This document shows positions 1-10,209 of a DNA stretch of 64,000 nucleotides, piece after piece. The notes below the pieces were generated by a model. It was not told the origin of the DNA. It saw only the letters and a list, made by a program, of their open reading frames with translations, and did no database searches. The stretch is from assembly GCA_030248215.1 (NCBI GenBank), contig JASANG010000558.1, positions 1-64,000 on the forward strand, given 5' to 3'. This DNA comes from Enoplolaimus lenunculus. Lineage: Eukaryota; Nematoda; Enoplea; Enoplida; Thoracostomopsidae. The position numbers were made by a program, and so were the translations under genes. How positions within the stretch are numbered: the first letter of the stretch is position 1; the number at the start of each line of letters is the position of its first letter.

Positions 1-112
1 AATGCTGGAAAATGAGTTCATGGATTAATCTGTGTTTACCCGAATGTTTAAGTAGTACTTGGCGAAACAAAGCTCTTTATTGTCCCGACCTAGGATGGAT
101 TACGGCTGCATG
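1..112 (+). CDS. Possible 3' part of an exon, unknown gene, cut by window edge
   Basis: One frame is open from base 3 to base 112 and ends at CATG|GTAAGTAA, an excellent 5' splice site. The predicted peptide (about 37 residues) is rich in Cys and Trp and ends LGWITAAW. I recognise no family, and the next exon could not be placed with confidence (an AG at about 219 is possible). It may belong to a gene lying to the left of the window. An open stretch of 110 bp can occur by chance, so the splice site is the main support. Confidence 0.25.
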
Positions 113-1242
113 GTAAGTAATTTTGTTTTTTTATAGTTTAAAACTTTTCCTTATGTAGAATTTTGTTTTTTGTGAAATTTGTAGGCTAAGTGAAATTTTT
201 GTTAATTTTTCGTGGTCCATGATAGCTTGCGGGGCGAACCATTTTTGCCGGAATATTAGGGTAAGCTCACATTTCAGAGACTAATTTTTAGATTGAGACT
301 CGGATCCTAATTTAGTTTTCACGTTCCAGTTCTAACCCAGCTCTATGTATGTCTGGAGTTTAGTAAAAAAGTGTGTTTTAAATATATAACGTATTTACCC
401 TTTGCATACAATTTTCGGATTACGATAGCAGTTATAATTCTTTTCAGAATTTATGCATAGATTGGCTCCGTGCAATGCCAGCGGTTTTATGATGTTTTGA
501 CTCCGAACAAAAATGCAATATTGTTGATATTTGTATGAAATGTTATTTTAAAATCGAAAGAATGATGAATTCGTTAAAAATAGTTTGAACGATTATTGGA
601 GTTCTTGAAAGTGCCTTGCGGTTGTAGAGAACCAATCCGGGATTGTTCTAGAGTCGGAGGGTACTCTTGGTGATAACTTAGAACTGTTATTACAATCTAC
701 TTACTGTCATTGCAATCTAGATGAGCATCGACTACCTAGCATACTTATTGTGTTTTTAAAAGTATATATCTTTCCCAATAATAAGCGATGCCCGTTTTGG
801 TGTTGCAACCTTTTTAGACCTTTATTTCGCCTAGAAAATAAAATTTAATCTTTTAAAAGTTTCTGAATTTTTACGAAAGATCAAAATTCTTTGGATTTTA
901 GTGGTTAAATCGCTAGTGATATTAAAGAAAGGGCATCTGGTGGGTATAAATACGGGCTTTTCATGTCCTGGGGTACTGGTAGTAGTATGGTATATCGCGG
1001 CTGTCTTTGGGTTGTTTTTGGCTGGAAATCTGTAGTTTTCAATGCTTGTATTCGACCGTGGTTTTATTTGCGGTTATAGATTCCCGCTCGGGACTCTGAC
1101 CAATATTTTTTTCTTGCGTGGTATTCCGTATTTTGCCTAGTTTTCTGATTAACAAATATTGCGGAAAATAAAGTGCAGTTTAGCCCCTTTGTTAAACTAA
1201 CCGGTGTTACAACGTTACAGTACGATGTCTTGGAAAAGCTTA
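113..1242. other. Non-coding stretch, nothing recognised
   Basis: AT-rich sequence without a convincing open frame, array or terminal inverted repeat. It would be intron or intergenic DNA depending on whether the exon at the left edge is real. Confidence 0.4.
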
Positions 1243-1541
1243 AAGCCTCATTCACACGTGCAAGTTTTTGCAGCAAAAACTTGCACGTGCAAGTTACATT
1301 TGTACGTTTGGTCACAAAGCAGCTTTGAAGTTCTTGCAGTTGCAAATTATTCACTGGAATTCATGCTATTGAATTTAATTCGCATCTGTGAACGCAGTTG
1401 CAAGTCACTTGATTTTCTTGCACCTGCAATTTGATTGATCAATCGGAAGGTTTCTTTGAAAATCCTTGCAACTGCAGGTATTTTGTGCAAGTTTTAGCGG
1501 CGAGTTTTCGCTGCAAAACTTGCACGTCTGAATGGAGCTTC
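1243..1541. mobile_element. Family D MITE, variant 1
   Basis: Ends CATTCACACGTGCAAG on the left and the reverse complement (ACTTGCACGTCTGAATG) on the right. The interior is rich in TTGCAAGTGCAAG-type words on both strands, so the whole element can fold back. It differs inside from its neighbour at 1548, and its interior reappears in inverse orientation at 25625..25826, so family D has at least two interior types. Confidence 0.7.
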
Positions 1542-1547
1542 AATCTG

Positions 1548-1824
1548 AAGCCCTATTCACACGTGCAAGTTTTTGCTGCGAGTACTTGCAGCTGAAAATT
1601 CCACGCAGACTTGCATTTTTTCATTAGCCAATGAGAAGCGAATGCAATAAATTCAGTTAATTTGCATGGTTATTCGCACATATGAACTAAATTCTTAGCA
1701 TTAATTTTTAATGAATTATTTGCAGCTGCAAGTTTATTCGAACGGAATTTTGGACAAAACTAGCAAGTGCAAGTAGCACCTGCAAGTTCTCGCAGCAAAA
1801 ACTTGCACGTCTGAATAGGGCTTA
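1548..1824. mobile_element. Family D MITE, variant 2
   Basis: AAGCCCTATTCACACGTG at the left pairs with CACGTCTGAATAGGGCTT at the right. The interior shares its GCCAATGAGAA segment and its AATTATTTGCAGCTG segment with the copy at 8328. It sits head to tail with the variant-1 element and ends about 80 bp beyond the SETD3 stop codon, so the 3' end of SETD3 transcripts may lie in or next to it. Confidence 0.8.
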
Positions 1825-1901
1825 AGAATAAACCCATAAATCTAACTTTTATACTACAATTTAAAAAGTTCACAAATTATAAAATCAATTTCTATCTGTT
1901 T

Positions 1902-4900
1902 TCACTGTTCATCGGCACAACTGCCGTTCGCCATCCCGTCGAGTTCACCGATGACAATTTGATTCAACAAATCGCCAAATCCTAACTCAACCGGATGTCG
2001 TTGCAACATTTGCTCGCACGCAACTCGCGCTGCAGTTAAAATTGCAATTTCGTCGCACACAAGCCGTACTGCAAGCGCTGTTTGACTGTCGAGTTCAGTT
2101 TCACCGCTTGATTTCGACTGAGATTGAGACGGAAGATCCGGCCGGAAAATTCGTTGTGAATCTAATGGCAGCGTCAGCGGGTGCCTAGCGGCCAACTGAG
2201 GTTGGGTAGAAGAGCATAAATTCGATGGAAGCTCAGACTCTACGCTGGTTTGGGTAGATTTTTTTCGACAAGACGGTGACACTGCAGTCAATAGTTTACT
2301 AGTAATATGACACGAGCGTTGCATAGCTTCAAACGCACCATAATTTGGTTCTATTAACGTTTCTGTAAGCTCGAAATCAAAAATTGGCGTTTTATGATAC
2401 GTTCGCGGTGAGTATAGGACGCGGACATAGCTAGTCGATTGTGAAGGCTGTGGTAGTGATAAATAATTTTTTTCCGCAAGATAGCTAGCTTCGTTGGCTC
2501 GTCTTGCGGAAAGTGTTCGATGAATCGTCGGTCGATCTGGCGCTAGCGTAGTACCCTGTGGGTGGCATAGCGACGAACCGGCAATGTTGCCAGGGTGTAT
2601 AATTTCTGGTGGGATCAATGATTGATTTTCGGGTCGCCGTTTTGGTTCGGAATATTGTTTGGCGAATGCACAAACCGACGCATAGACGTCTTGTGAGCAC
2701 AGTGGAAGCTGCTGAGTTGCAGTGGTCATGAAAAGGTAAGCGTTAAGGCACTTATCTATCCGTTTAACCATATAACTCCACGCTCGACACCACGATTCTT
2801 GGCCAACATTTCCACGCGACAAATCATGCCTGGTGGCTGAAATCACCAGCAACGCAGTCAGCTCATCCAGCTTGATCGGAAGCAAATTTGGGTATAATTT
2901 TAATGCCAGTCCTCTTTGGCGACAATAGCTAATTTTGTCGTTTTTAGCGAGTTTTTCTAAAATTTCCAGCTTTGTTTCGTGACATTTGTCAGATTTTGAC
3001 GACCGAATACGAACTGGACTATAGTAAGCGACACAAGTCACCCCCCAAATTGTGAAATATTCTGTAGGGGTGCTGGTGTCCCGGTAGGATAGCAGCAACT
3101 CATCCCCTGGTTTAATATTTCGCGATGCATACGCGTATAACGCAACGTTTCGGACTGGTTTATAGCGTTTGCTTGGTTGCAATATTTCTGCTCCACCCTC
3201 GGAGCCGGTATCCGGGCTGAGGGACGCGTCCTGAGGAGGACACGGACTCGCGGCGTCCGGTTGTGGCGAACAATTGGCGGAACGCAAGGATTCAAGGTCT
3301 TGGAAAAATTTATTCAGTCCGTTATTGAAACCATTTTTATAAGCGGTCAGAGTTTGATTGACAGCTCGGTTGAGGGGTCTGAGTTCGTTGTAGAAATTGG
3401 CTGACGCTTCGGCGAATTTCAACTTTGTAACAACGCATTCGTCTCCGTTGTTGCACAAGTCCCAAAATGGAACCAGGACAGTTGCTGTTCGACCGTTGTC
3501 TTCAATCTGTTAATAACAACTCCAATTTCAATGATTACTGTTTAGACAAGAGTATGCAACTGGGTACATTCTGCGTAGAAAAGATCGAAAATCTGTAAAA
3601 TGGTGATAAAGTTGTTTGTAGAAAAATTATTTAAAAGAGATTAAACATCTTATCTCTGAGTGTATCTTCTATGATATGGTAAAAGTTATGGCAGTTACCT
3701 GCAGAGGACAGTCAAAACATTGTGAATGACCTACAAGCTAAAGTTTATCAAAATTTGCCGACACCAAGTCTGTATAAAACGAGGTAGTCGTGCTAACCGT
3801 TGACAACTTCCTTGAAGGATCAAATTATTTAAAGGCACTTGTTGGTCTATTAGCCATTCTAGTAGGTCCACGTCCACAGATTTGCTTGTTTTCATAGCGA
3901 TGTTCCATTGATATGTATGGAGTGGCTGTCCGTAAAAGACAACATCCCTTCGTGCCGGTACAAATGTGGTTGAAACAAAAAACATTCAAAAAGGTTTAAG
4001 CCGTTCTGGCCGGTTGATATCGAATCTACTACAATTCGTCGCCCGACAACTTGTCACCCAGCAGTGTCCTAAAGCTTATGAATCAAACTAAGCGTAATCC
4101 TAAGCCTAAGCATAAGCCTAAGCATAGTGATGAGGACACATGTATAGAATAGGGCCGGAACGTTTTTCGGCGAGACTGAAACAGAGTAAAAGCTTAAGGT
4201 TTAGACTAACTTTTTTGCTTAGGCTTAGGCTTACGCTCATCCTTACTCTTAGGCTTAGACTTAGGCTTAGAAATAGGCTCATAATAGCTTATGTCTAGGC
4301 TTAGGCTTAGGCGTAGGCTTAGGTTTAGGCGTAGGTTTAGGCTTAGGCTTAGGCTTAGGCTCATCCTTACGCTTAGGCTTAGGCTTAGGCTTAGGCTTAG
4401 GCTTAGGCTTACGTATTGGCTATTACTACTGTTCCATGCGTGGTCTATACATGGGCCGTGATGAGTAACGAATTGTCGAATCGATGAAATTTTGGATTAA
4501 ACGGAATTGGTCGACGAGTTGTCCGGCGACAAATTGTCTTAAATACCGTTTGATACCTTTAGGGATCTGGTCAATGCCATGGCGATGCCCCACCGATACG
4601 CGTCAAGAGTAAACCGGTCTGGTGTAATATTATTATACGTTTGTGTGTTTCGTTTCCAAGCGACACAAATTTGTCTGTACAACAATCCGTACTGAGCGAT
4701 AACTTCGTAGTATAAATTCAACGTTTCGAGATAAGCGGGCGATCCGGCGAGGATTCGAAATTCACGGGGTCCAAAAAATATTGGATGATTGAGTTGTTTG
4801 GGCAGAATGTTGATGTATGGAGCCCAGGTTGATGCAGGGCCTTTGAGGCGTTCAGAGATCAACTGGAGCGCCATTGAGACTTGAAGCCAGCTTCTGAAAC

Positions 4901-7742
4901 GGTTCAACGGGCTGAAAATCTGGGCTTATGTAAAGAACAGGGGGCGGAACGTTTTTCTGTGGGACTAGAAAAGAGTAAGCTTACGCTTAACTTTTTTGCT
5001 TGGCTTAGGTTTAGGCTTAGGCATATGCTCATTCGTACACTTAGGCTTAGGCTTAGGCTTACGCATAGGAATATGCTCATTATTACGCTTAGGTTTAGGC
5101 TTAGGCTTAGGCTTAGGCATATGCTCATTCGTACACTTAGACTTAAGCCTAGGCTTACGCTTAGGTATATGCTCATTATTACGCTTAGGTTTAGGCTTAG
5201 GCTTAGGCTTAGGCATATGCTCATTCGTACACTTAGGCTTAGGCTTAGGCTTACGCATAGGAATATGCTCATTATTACGCTTAGGTTTAGGCTTAGGCTT
5301 AGGCTTAGGCATATGCTCATTCGTACACTTAGACTTAAGCCTAGGCTTACGCTTAGGTATATGCTCATTATTACGCTTAGGTTTAGGTTTAGGCTTAGGC
5401 TTAGGCTTAGGCATATGCTCATTCGTACACTTAGACTTAAGCCTAGGCTTACGCTTAGGTATATGCTCATTATTACGCTTAGGTTTAGGTTTAGGCTTAG
5501 GCTTAGGCTTAGGCATATGCTCATTCGTACACTTAGACTTAAGCCTAGGCTTACGCTTAGGTATATGCTCATTATTACGCTTAGGTTTAGGTTTAGGCTT
5601 AGGCTTAGGCTTAGGCATATGCTCATTCGTACACTTAGACTTAAGCCTAGGCTTACGCTTAGGTATATGCTCATTATTACGCTTAGGTTTAGGTTTAGGC
5701 TTAGGCTTAGGCTTAGGCATATGCTCATTCGTACACTTAGACTTAAGCCTAGGCTTACGCTTAGGTATATGCTCATTATTACGCTTAGGTTTAGGTTTAG
5801 GCTTAGGCTTAGGCTTAGGCATATGCTCATTCGTACACTTAGACTTAAGCCTAGGCTTACGCTTAGGTATATGCTCATTATTACGCTTAGGTTTAGGTTT
5901 AGGCTTAGGCTTAGGCTTAGGCATATGCTCATTCGTACACTTAGACTTAAGCCTAGGCTTACGCTTAGGTATATGCTCATTATTACGCTTAGGTTTAGGC
6001 TTAGGCTTAGGCTTAGGCTTAGGCATATGCTCATTCGTACACTTAGACTTAAGCCTAGGCTTACGCTTAGGTATATGCTCATTATTACGCTTAGGTTTAG
6101 GTTTAGGCTTAGGCTTAGGCTTAGGCATATGCTCATTCGTACACTTAGACTTAAGCCTAGGCTTACGCTTAGGTATATGCTCATTATTACGCTTAGGTTT
6201 AGGTTTAGGCTTAGGCTTAGCAATATGCACATAATACTGTTCCGCCCCGGTTCTTTACATTGGCCAAAATCTGGAAGTAATGTTTCCACGATTGCCCTCA
6301 CAGAGCCTTTCTCGGAAGAGTTCATGACACCGAGAATATTAATGCCATCAAGAATGGATGATCACTCTATGGATGGCAAACTTTGCGTGATACAAAATGG
6401 ACCAGCGAGTGTTGCGTTTTACGTATACTCCATCACATTTAAGGGTTGTGTTCAGTATCATAAGCCATGCCCATTAATTTTGCAAAAAAACTTTTATTTC
6501 TGGTAAAATATATTAATAGGAGCATTCTTGTAAACCATGATCGAAATGGCCAATGTTACTTTTAGGGTCGTATCAGTAGATTAAGCGTATTCCTAAGCAC
6601 AAGCCTAAGTCTAAACGTTGCAAAAGTGTATTCCTAAGCCTAAACCTAAGACTAAGCCTAAGCCTAAGCACAAAAGTGTAGTCCAGAATGTAAACCTACT
6701 CTTTTACAGACCCACTAGAAACCGGGACGACCCTAAAAGTAACATGGGCCATCAAAACAAACCTGTCAATTTTGGCTGCGTCCAATAAACGGCCAAAATC
6801 AGCAACTGCAGTGTTCGATGAGAGCATTCCGCACGAAGGCACTTCAATAATCAAATCGTCGCATTTGATTGGCTGTCGAGCTGTAAGTCCTAGGCCAGCA
6901 CTTGCATGAGCTAAAAACCAATTTTACACATTTAACCCATCCCCTCATGAGTTTAGCGTGGCTGTATACTTTTGATGATGTCCGACATTGTCCATCACCG
7001 TCCGTCGGCGTCCGTCAAAGTAATTCGTGTATTGGCGCACGGTGACGGACGGCGCCAGACGGTGACGGACGGCGCCAGACGGTGACGGACGGCGCCAGAC
7101 GGTGACGGACGGCGCCAGACGGCGACGGGCGTTGCCGCACGACAAGTACGGCGCCACCCTTATTCTTGGTTCTCAACTGCAATTGTTCCAAGTTCACAAT
7201 CGAACAAGAATGTTGCGGTTAAAGGCGTTTAAACTGTGAACTGCACAATATATATGCATTAATACGCATTGTTTAGAAACTCTTACACATATGTTCAGTG
7301 CAAAATCTTCACAAGACGTGAGACGCCTCGGGCTCGAGTGCCGACATCTTAGAGCTGAGCGGTGATGGTAAAGTTCGTCCATCGAAGATTCCGGTATTCG
7401 AATCCTAGCGTAAACTTGAATTTGATGTAAAATAAACAAAATATTCATGTGAGAAAGTGTTAATAAAGGTGTTGCGAAAACGGTTTAAGACGTACCTGTA
7501 ATTGCAACACCTTGTCCAACACGGATGCCTCGATCGCGGCACCAACGAACAAACGGACGAATCGCATCAGATCGTTCACTGTTTACGTTTTCGCCATTGC
7601 GCCACGGATCCGTTTGTTTCGCTGCAATCTCAGTGACCATACGATGCAAACTGCAAAAATCGTCAAGTTTGCACGAATAATTGCTAACTGCCGATAGTAG
7701 TGGTTTGACTTCGATTCGGTCGTCCTCGTTGCTGGAAAACAT
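1902..7742 (-). CDS. SETD3: SETD3-like protein-histidine (actin) N-methyltransferase, 4 exons
   Basis: Exons on the minus strand: 7742-7496, 6910-6763, 4893-4557, 3506-1902. Phases agree at every junction (G|GTACGT, CAG|GTTTGT, AAG|GTATCA donors; AG acceptors) and give 778 residues. Human SETD3 (about 594 residues) methylates actin His73. Collinear blocks: LDDFCSLHRMVTEI (helical N-terminus), GLGLTARQPIK (SET start), MALQLISERLKGP, LDAYRWGIAMALTRS, then VPFWDLCNN (about 257-265), SYRDTSTPTEYF with the SET tyrosine at about 385, and the Rubisco-LSMT-type substrate domain beginning SKSDKCHETKLEILEKL. Odd points: the NH box is NN, the residue aligned with human Asn256 is Leu, about 90 extra residues interrupt the SET domain between ECVV and RNVALYAY, and the Ser/Gln-rich C-terminus is long. 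The start chosen is the first ATG after an in-frame stop; an alternative upstream exon is given as a finding. Assignment to the SETD3 family is firm; activity is not proven. Confidence 0.9.
3540..3586. mobile_element. Family H terminal fragment in SETD3 intron
   Basis: The segment reading GACAAGAGTATGCAACTGGG followed by ACATTCTGCGTAGAAAAGA matches the subterminal part of full H elements (46147, 28945). No partner end is visible nearby, so this is a remnant. It lies some 35 bp outside the acceptor of the last SETD3 exon. Confidence 0.6.
3731..3985 (-). other. Unexplained open frame inside the last SETD3 intron
   Basis: An 84-codon frame on the same strand as SETD3 encodes a mixed-composition peptide with the stretch DVDLLEWLIDQQVPLNNLIL, which looks more protein-like than random translation. 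It does not match any part of SETD3, and the flanking exons already join in phase without it. I see no good splice pair around it. It could be a relic of an inserted coding sequence, an alternative exon or chance. Confidence 0.15.
4135..4457. mobile_element. Family A (subtype b) element, SETD3 intron
   Basis: Flanked by an exact 8-bp duplication GTGATGAG (4127-4134 and 4458-4465). Ends ACATGTATAGAATAGGGCCG and the inverse TGGTCTATACATGGGCC. The interior is a long run of GGCTTA units with TTACGC and TTAGGT variants. It occupies a third of the roughly 1-kb intron between the last two SETD3 exons. Confidence 0.9.
4923..6265. mobile_element. Family A (subtype a) element with expanded TTAGGC array
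   Basis: The longest copy in the window (1343 bp). It is flanked by the exact 8-bp repeat AAAATCTG (4915-4922, 6266-6273). The left end carries TTATGTAAAGAACAGG, the right end the inverse TTCTTTACATTGGCC. Between the terminal domains lies a higher-order tandem array (separate entry). It begins 30 bp outside the acceptor of SETD3 exon 3 (4893) and makes up most of that intron. Confidence 0.93.
5021..6230. repeat. Higher-order TTAGGC-type tandem array, 96- then 102-bp units
   Basis: The word GCATATGCTCATTCGTACAC recurs at 5021, 5117, 5213, 5309 (96-bp steps) and then 5411, 5513, 5615, 5717, 5819, 5921, 6023, 6125 (102-bp steps). Each unit is two runs of GGCTTA hexamers separated by ATATGCTCATT spacers. 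Both unit lengths are multiples of three and lack stops, so long open frames appear in several frames on both strands. They are arithmetic artefacts. Confidence 0.92.
6548..6750. mobile_element. Family A (subtype c) element next to a SETD3 splice donor
   Basis: Ends GGCCAATGTTACTTTTAGGG and the inverse CCCTAAAAGTAACATGGGCC. Flanks ATCGAAAT and ATCAAAAC are an imperfect 8-bp duplication (6 of 8). It ends 12 bp from the donor of SETD3 exon 2 (6763/6762). Together with the 1343-bp copy it forms about 1.55 kb of a 1.87-kb intron. Confidence 0.85.
6956..7159. mobile_element. Family G element in SETD3 intron
   Basis: TTA duplications at 6953-6955 and 7160-7162 enclose GCGTGGCTGTATAC on the left and GTACGGCGCCACCC on the right. 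The core holds four to five copies of a 20-bp unit (CGGTGACGGACGGCGCCAGA, 7039-7125). The GC-rich core contrasts sharply with the AT-rich intron. Confidence 0.8.
7236..7470 (+). mobile_element. tRNA-derived SINE copy 1, antisense in SETD3 intron
   Basis: Shares with the copy at 45330 the words CAAGACGTGAGA, CTCGGGCTCGAG, GCTGAGYGGTGATGGTA, TTCGAATCCTAGC and the tail AATATTCATGTGAGAAAG. The A-box-like GCTGAGCGGTGATGG and B-box-like GGTATTCGAATCC match pol III internal promoter elements. It ends 26 bp from the donor of the first SETD3 coding exon. Confidence 0.75.
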
Positions 7743-7813
7743 AAACGACAGACAACTTACAGAGAGAGAGCAACAGGTTTGCTAGGCCAAATTGTATTTA
7801 CTATTCACTCATA

Positions 7814-7978
7814 CAGGTTTGTAGCCAGCTCACCTTACTAAGACGGCTAAAAAAATTTCAGGAGGAACATACGAGAGTTTTCGTTGACTCACAAACTGGG
7901 TTATAAATTTTCTAGTAGGGGCCAATATTATTCCATTGGGGACTGAGCGCCCCTGGCCTCTTTTTGCCGACGGTTCGT
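7814..7978 (-). mobile_element. Family B hAT-like element, diverged, upstream of SETD3
   Basis: Left end CAGGTTTGTAGCCAGCTCAC. The interior, read on the minus strand, shows the family words TTGTGAGTCAACGAAAACTC and CCTCCTGAAATTTTTTTAGCC. The right end (GAGGCCAGGGGCGCTC region) is decayed and no target duplication survives. It lies 72 bp upstream of the SETD3 start codon and carries AAG|GTGAGC on the gene's strand, a potential splice donor. Confidence 0.75.
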
Positions 7979-8327
7979 TTGCCGTATTCATTTTGATTTG
8001 CTGAGCCATCAAATTGGGAAACACCAAAAGAAGTAGAAAACTGTGAGAGGGGTCGAATCGGCTGTCACAATTTCAAAATCAAAACTTTGTAGACCGATTT
8101 AGTTGCAAAATTGCGTTTAGCTTACGTTCGCTTCGTTCGTCAAGTTTCGTTCACTACTTAATATATACTGTATTATCGTTGTTAAAAGTTCAGTTGTTAT
8201 TTGAGTAGCGAAAATAATGGTTATTTGAGTTTACAAAACAAACTGTACTATCGATAAATACATTCACAACTATTCGAGTCCTTGTAATGTTCCTATGACA
8301 ACAACTTCTGAACATTAAATACAAGCT

Positions 8328-8607
8328 TAAACCCTGTTCACATGTGCACGTTTTGGTTGCGAGAACTTGCAGCAGAACATTTCACGCAGAACTTGCATTT
8401 CTTCATCAGCCAATGAGAAAACGGCTTCAATCAATTCAGTGAACTTGAATGGTTATTCACACATGTGAAGTAAATTTCTAGCTGTGATTTTTAATCAATC
8501 ATTTGCAGCTGCACGTTTTTCGAACGTTATTTTTGACAAAACTTGCAAGTGCAAGATGCAGCTGCAAGTTCTCGCAGCAAACACTTGCACGTGTGGATAG
8601 GGTTTTA
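8328..8607. mobile_element. Family D MITE, variant 2
   Basis: TAAACCCTGTTCACATGTGC at the left and the inverse CACGTGTGGATAGGGTTTTA at the right. The interior GCCAATGAGAAA and CATTTGCAGCTGCACG segments align with the copy at 1548. Confidence 0.8.
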
Positions 8608-9383
8608 ACTTCACAAAGACAACATTAATACACAATTTTACAGGGAATGATTAAGGCGCAAAGAATATTTGTCCACACCAGCCTCCCTGCGAAAATGGCA
8701 ACCATAGAATGTTTTTGTAGTCTAACTATTCTGGCTGCCGAACGAAACATCCTCGACCTAAGACCCCCTTGCTCCAGTAACTTCCCCCCTGGTTTAGTTA
8801 CCTTTCGCCATTCGACTCTCGCATTATTCTACTTTGAACCAGTGTCAATATTTGTTTGGTATCGAAACGTACCCTACATTCATCTTCGCCCTTAATACGG
8901 CTCCTGTAGAACGCTCATCACAGCATTCTATATTTATCTCTAAGCTAACGGTTATATTTTACTGAAAACAACATAAATTAATACTCTAAGGTAAATTCGG
9001 AAATTTCAATTTCAAATGTTACAGACTTGGGGGTCTAGAATTAGGGCCGCCAAGTGACAGACCGGGCGTGAAATTTTCTGTGTGACCGTTTCAACTTCGA
9101 CAAACCAGGGTATTCGCAAAATTATTATTCTCACAAATTCAGGCTAAAATATATTGCGAGCCTAAGCCTAAGCCTAAGCCTAAGCCTAAGTCTATGCCTA
9201 AGCCCGAGACTGAACCTAAGCCTAAGCAAAACTGTATCGGATAGTGCACCAGTACTGAAGCCGCTGTTTGAAAAATATAAGCACGAATTTGAGTCTATTA
9301 AAGCTTAAAACCATCTTTTACAAACGAAAAAATTAATCAAAATTAAAAAGTTACAAGGTGTCAAATCTAAAGCGGTTTTGTAA
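8608..9383. other. Intergenic; only a decayed TTAGGC-type run
   Basis: No gene seen. A run of CCTAAG hexamers (about 9157-9225) resembles the family A interior, but neither terminal repeat is recognisable, so it is a remnant or an independent array. Confidence 0.5.
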
Positions 9384-9558
9384 AGGTTGCGCTATATACT
9401 TTTTTGAAATTCAGCGTCGTCCGGCGTCGTCCGTCACCCGCACGGCACGGCACCGTCCGGCGCCGTCGTACGATAACGTATGGTGGCGGACGGTGACGGA
9501 CGGCGCCGTATGGATGACACACGGTGACGGACGGCGCCGGACGTGTATAGCGCAACCC
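9384..9558. mobile_element. Family G element
   Basis: TAA on both sides (9381-9383, 9559-9561) encloses AGGTTGCGCTATATAC and the inverse GTGTATAGCGCAACCC. The core has GACGGACGGCGCC words in both orientations rather than a long array, so this is probably close to the unexpanded ancestral form. Confidence 0.82.
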
Positions 9559-10005
9559 TAATAGGTCCATCGCTAGCTCACCACGTTCTGATGAATCCAA
9601 CTAATTTTAGGCGACCTGCTAAAACTTTCAAATGGGTTCAAAACTTTGACGCGGTCGGGTCAAAGATGTTTAAGGGGTCGCTAAGCTTCGCATGGTTTCG
9701 CTCTGGGTACGGTCCTTCTAAGAATGTTTAATCATAACAAGTAAATTGCCAAAAAGTAGTAAGCAGACAATGGTAACTAAGGACTTAAATACCATATATG
9801 CTGAGGTTTCAAGACTAAGACCAGTAAACATGATTAGATGATAATTGACCATGGAGCTTATAAATCTGCTTTGCCTAATTTATTCAATATTAAATTGTGC
9901 CAGGAAACTATTTTGTTCTCAGAACGAAGGATTTTACATATTTTTGAAACAAAATAAGAATTTGAAATTCTAAAATTAAAAACAGAGCTACTGACAAGGG
10001 ACTAT
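9559..10005. other. Intergenic, nothing recognised
   Basis: AT-rich DNA with no supported frame or repeat end. Confidence 0.4.
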
Positions 10006-10209
10006 ATTCTCAAATGGATATAACAACAATCATCAGTTAGTAATAGGTTTTCAACCTCAATAACTATTGCAGTTGCACTCAAAATTGGTACAGAAGTAGA
10101 GCGAATAATACGCGAAAAATGTGCTGAATTTTGAGCCTCAGTATTCACTGGGTCGGAACTTACAACACCTAACAGCAACAGGTGATAGGTGCGGCACACA
10201 TTTGAGAAT
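10006..10209. mobile_element. Family C element
   Basis: ATTCTCAAATG at the left pairs with CACATTTGAGAAT at the right. The interior carries, in reverse orientation, the GTGATAGGT and TTGAGCCTC segments of the copies at 39518 and 54556. Confidence 0.7.

Noticed and set aside
4150-6230. A chromosome end or fused telomere
   Set aside because: The hexamer runs are degenerate, occur at many sites, and are enclosed by transposon termini with target duplications.
4881-6506. Open frames of 400-540 codons on both strands over the TTAGGC array
   Set aside because: Unit lengths of 96 and 102 bp are multiples of three and the hexamers lack stops, so several frames stay open. The products are Leu/Arg, Pro/Lys or Leu/Ser repeats. 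The array lies within a bounded transposon in an intron.
7830-8027. A separate 65-codon gene upstream of SETD3
   Set aside because: Most of it is translation of a family B element; kept only as a possible alternative first exon.
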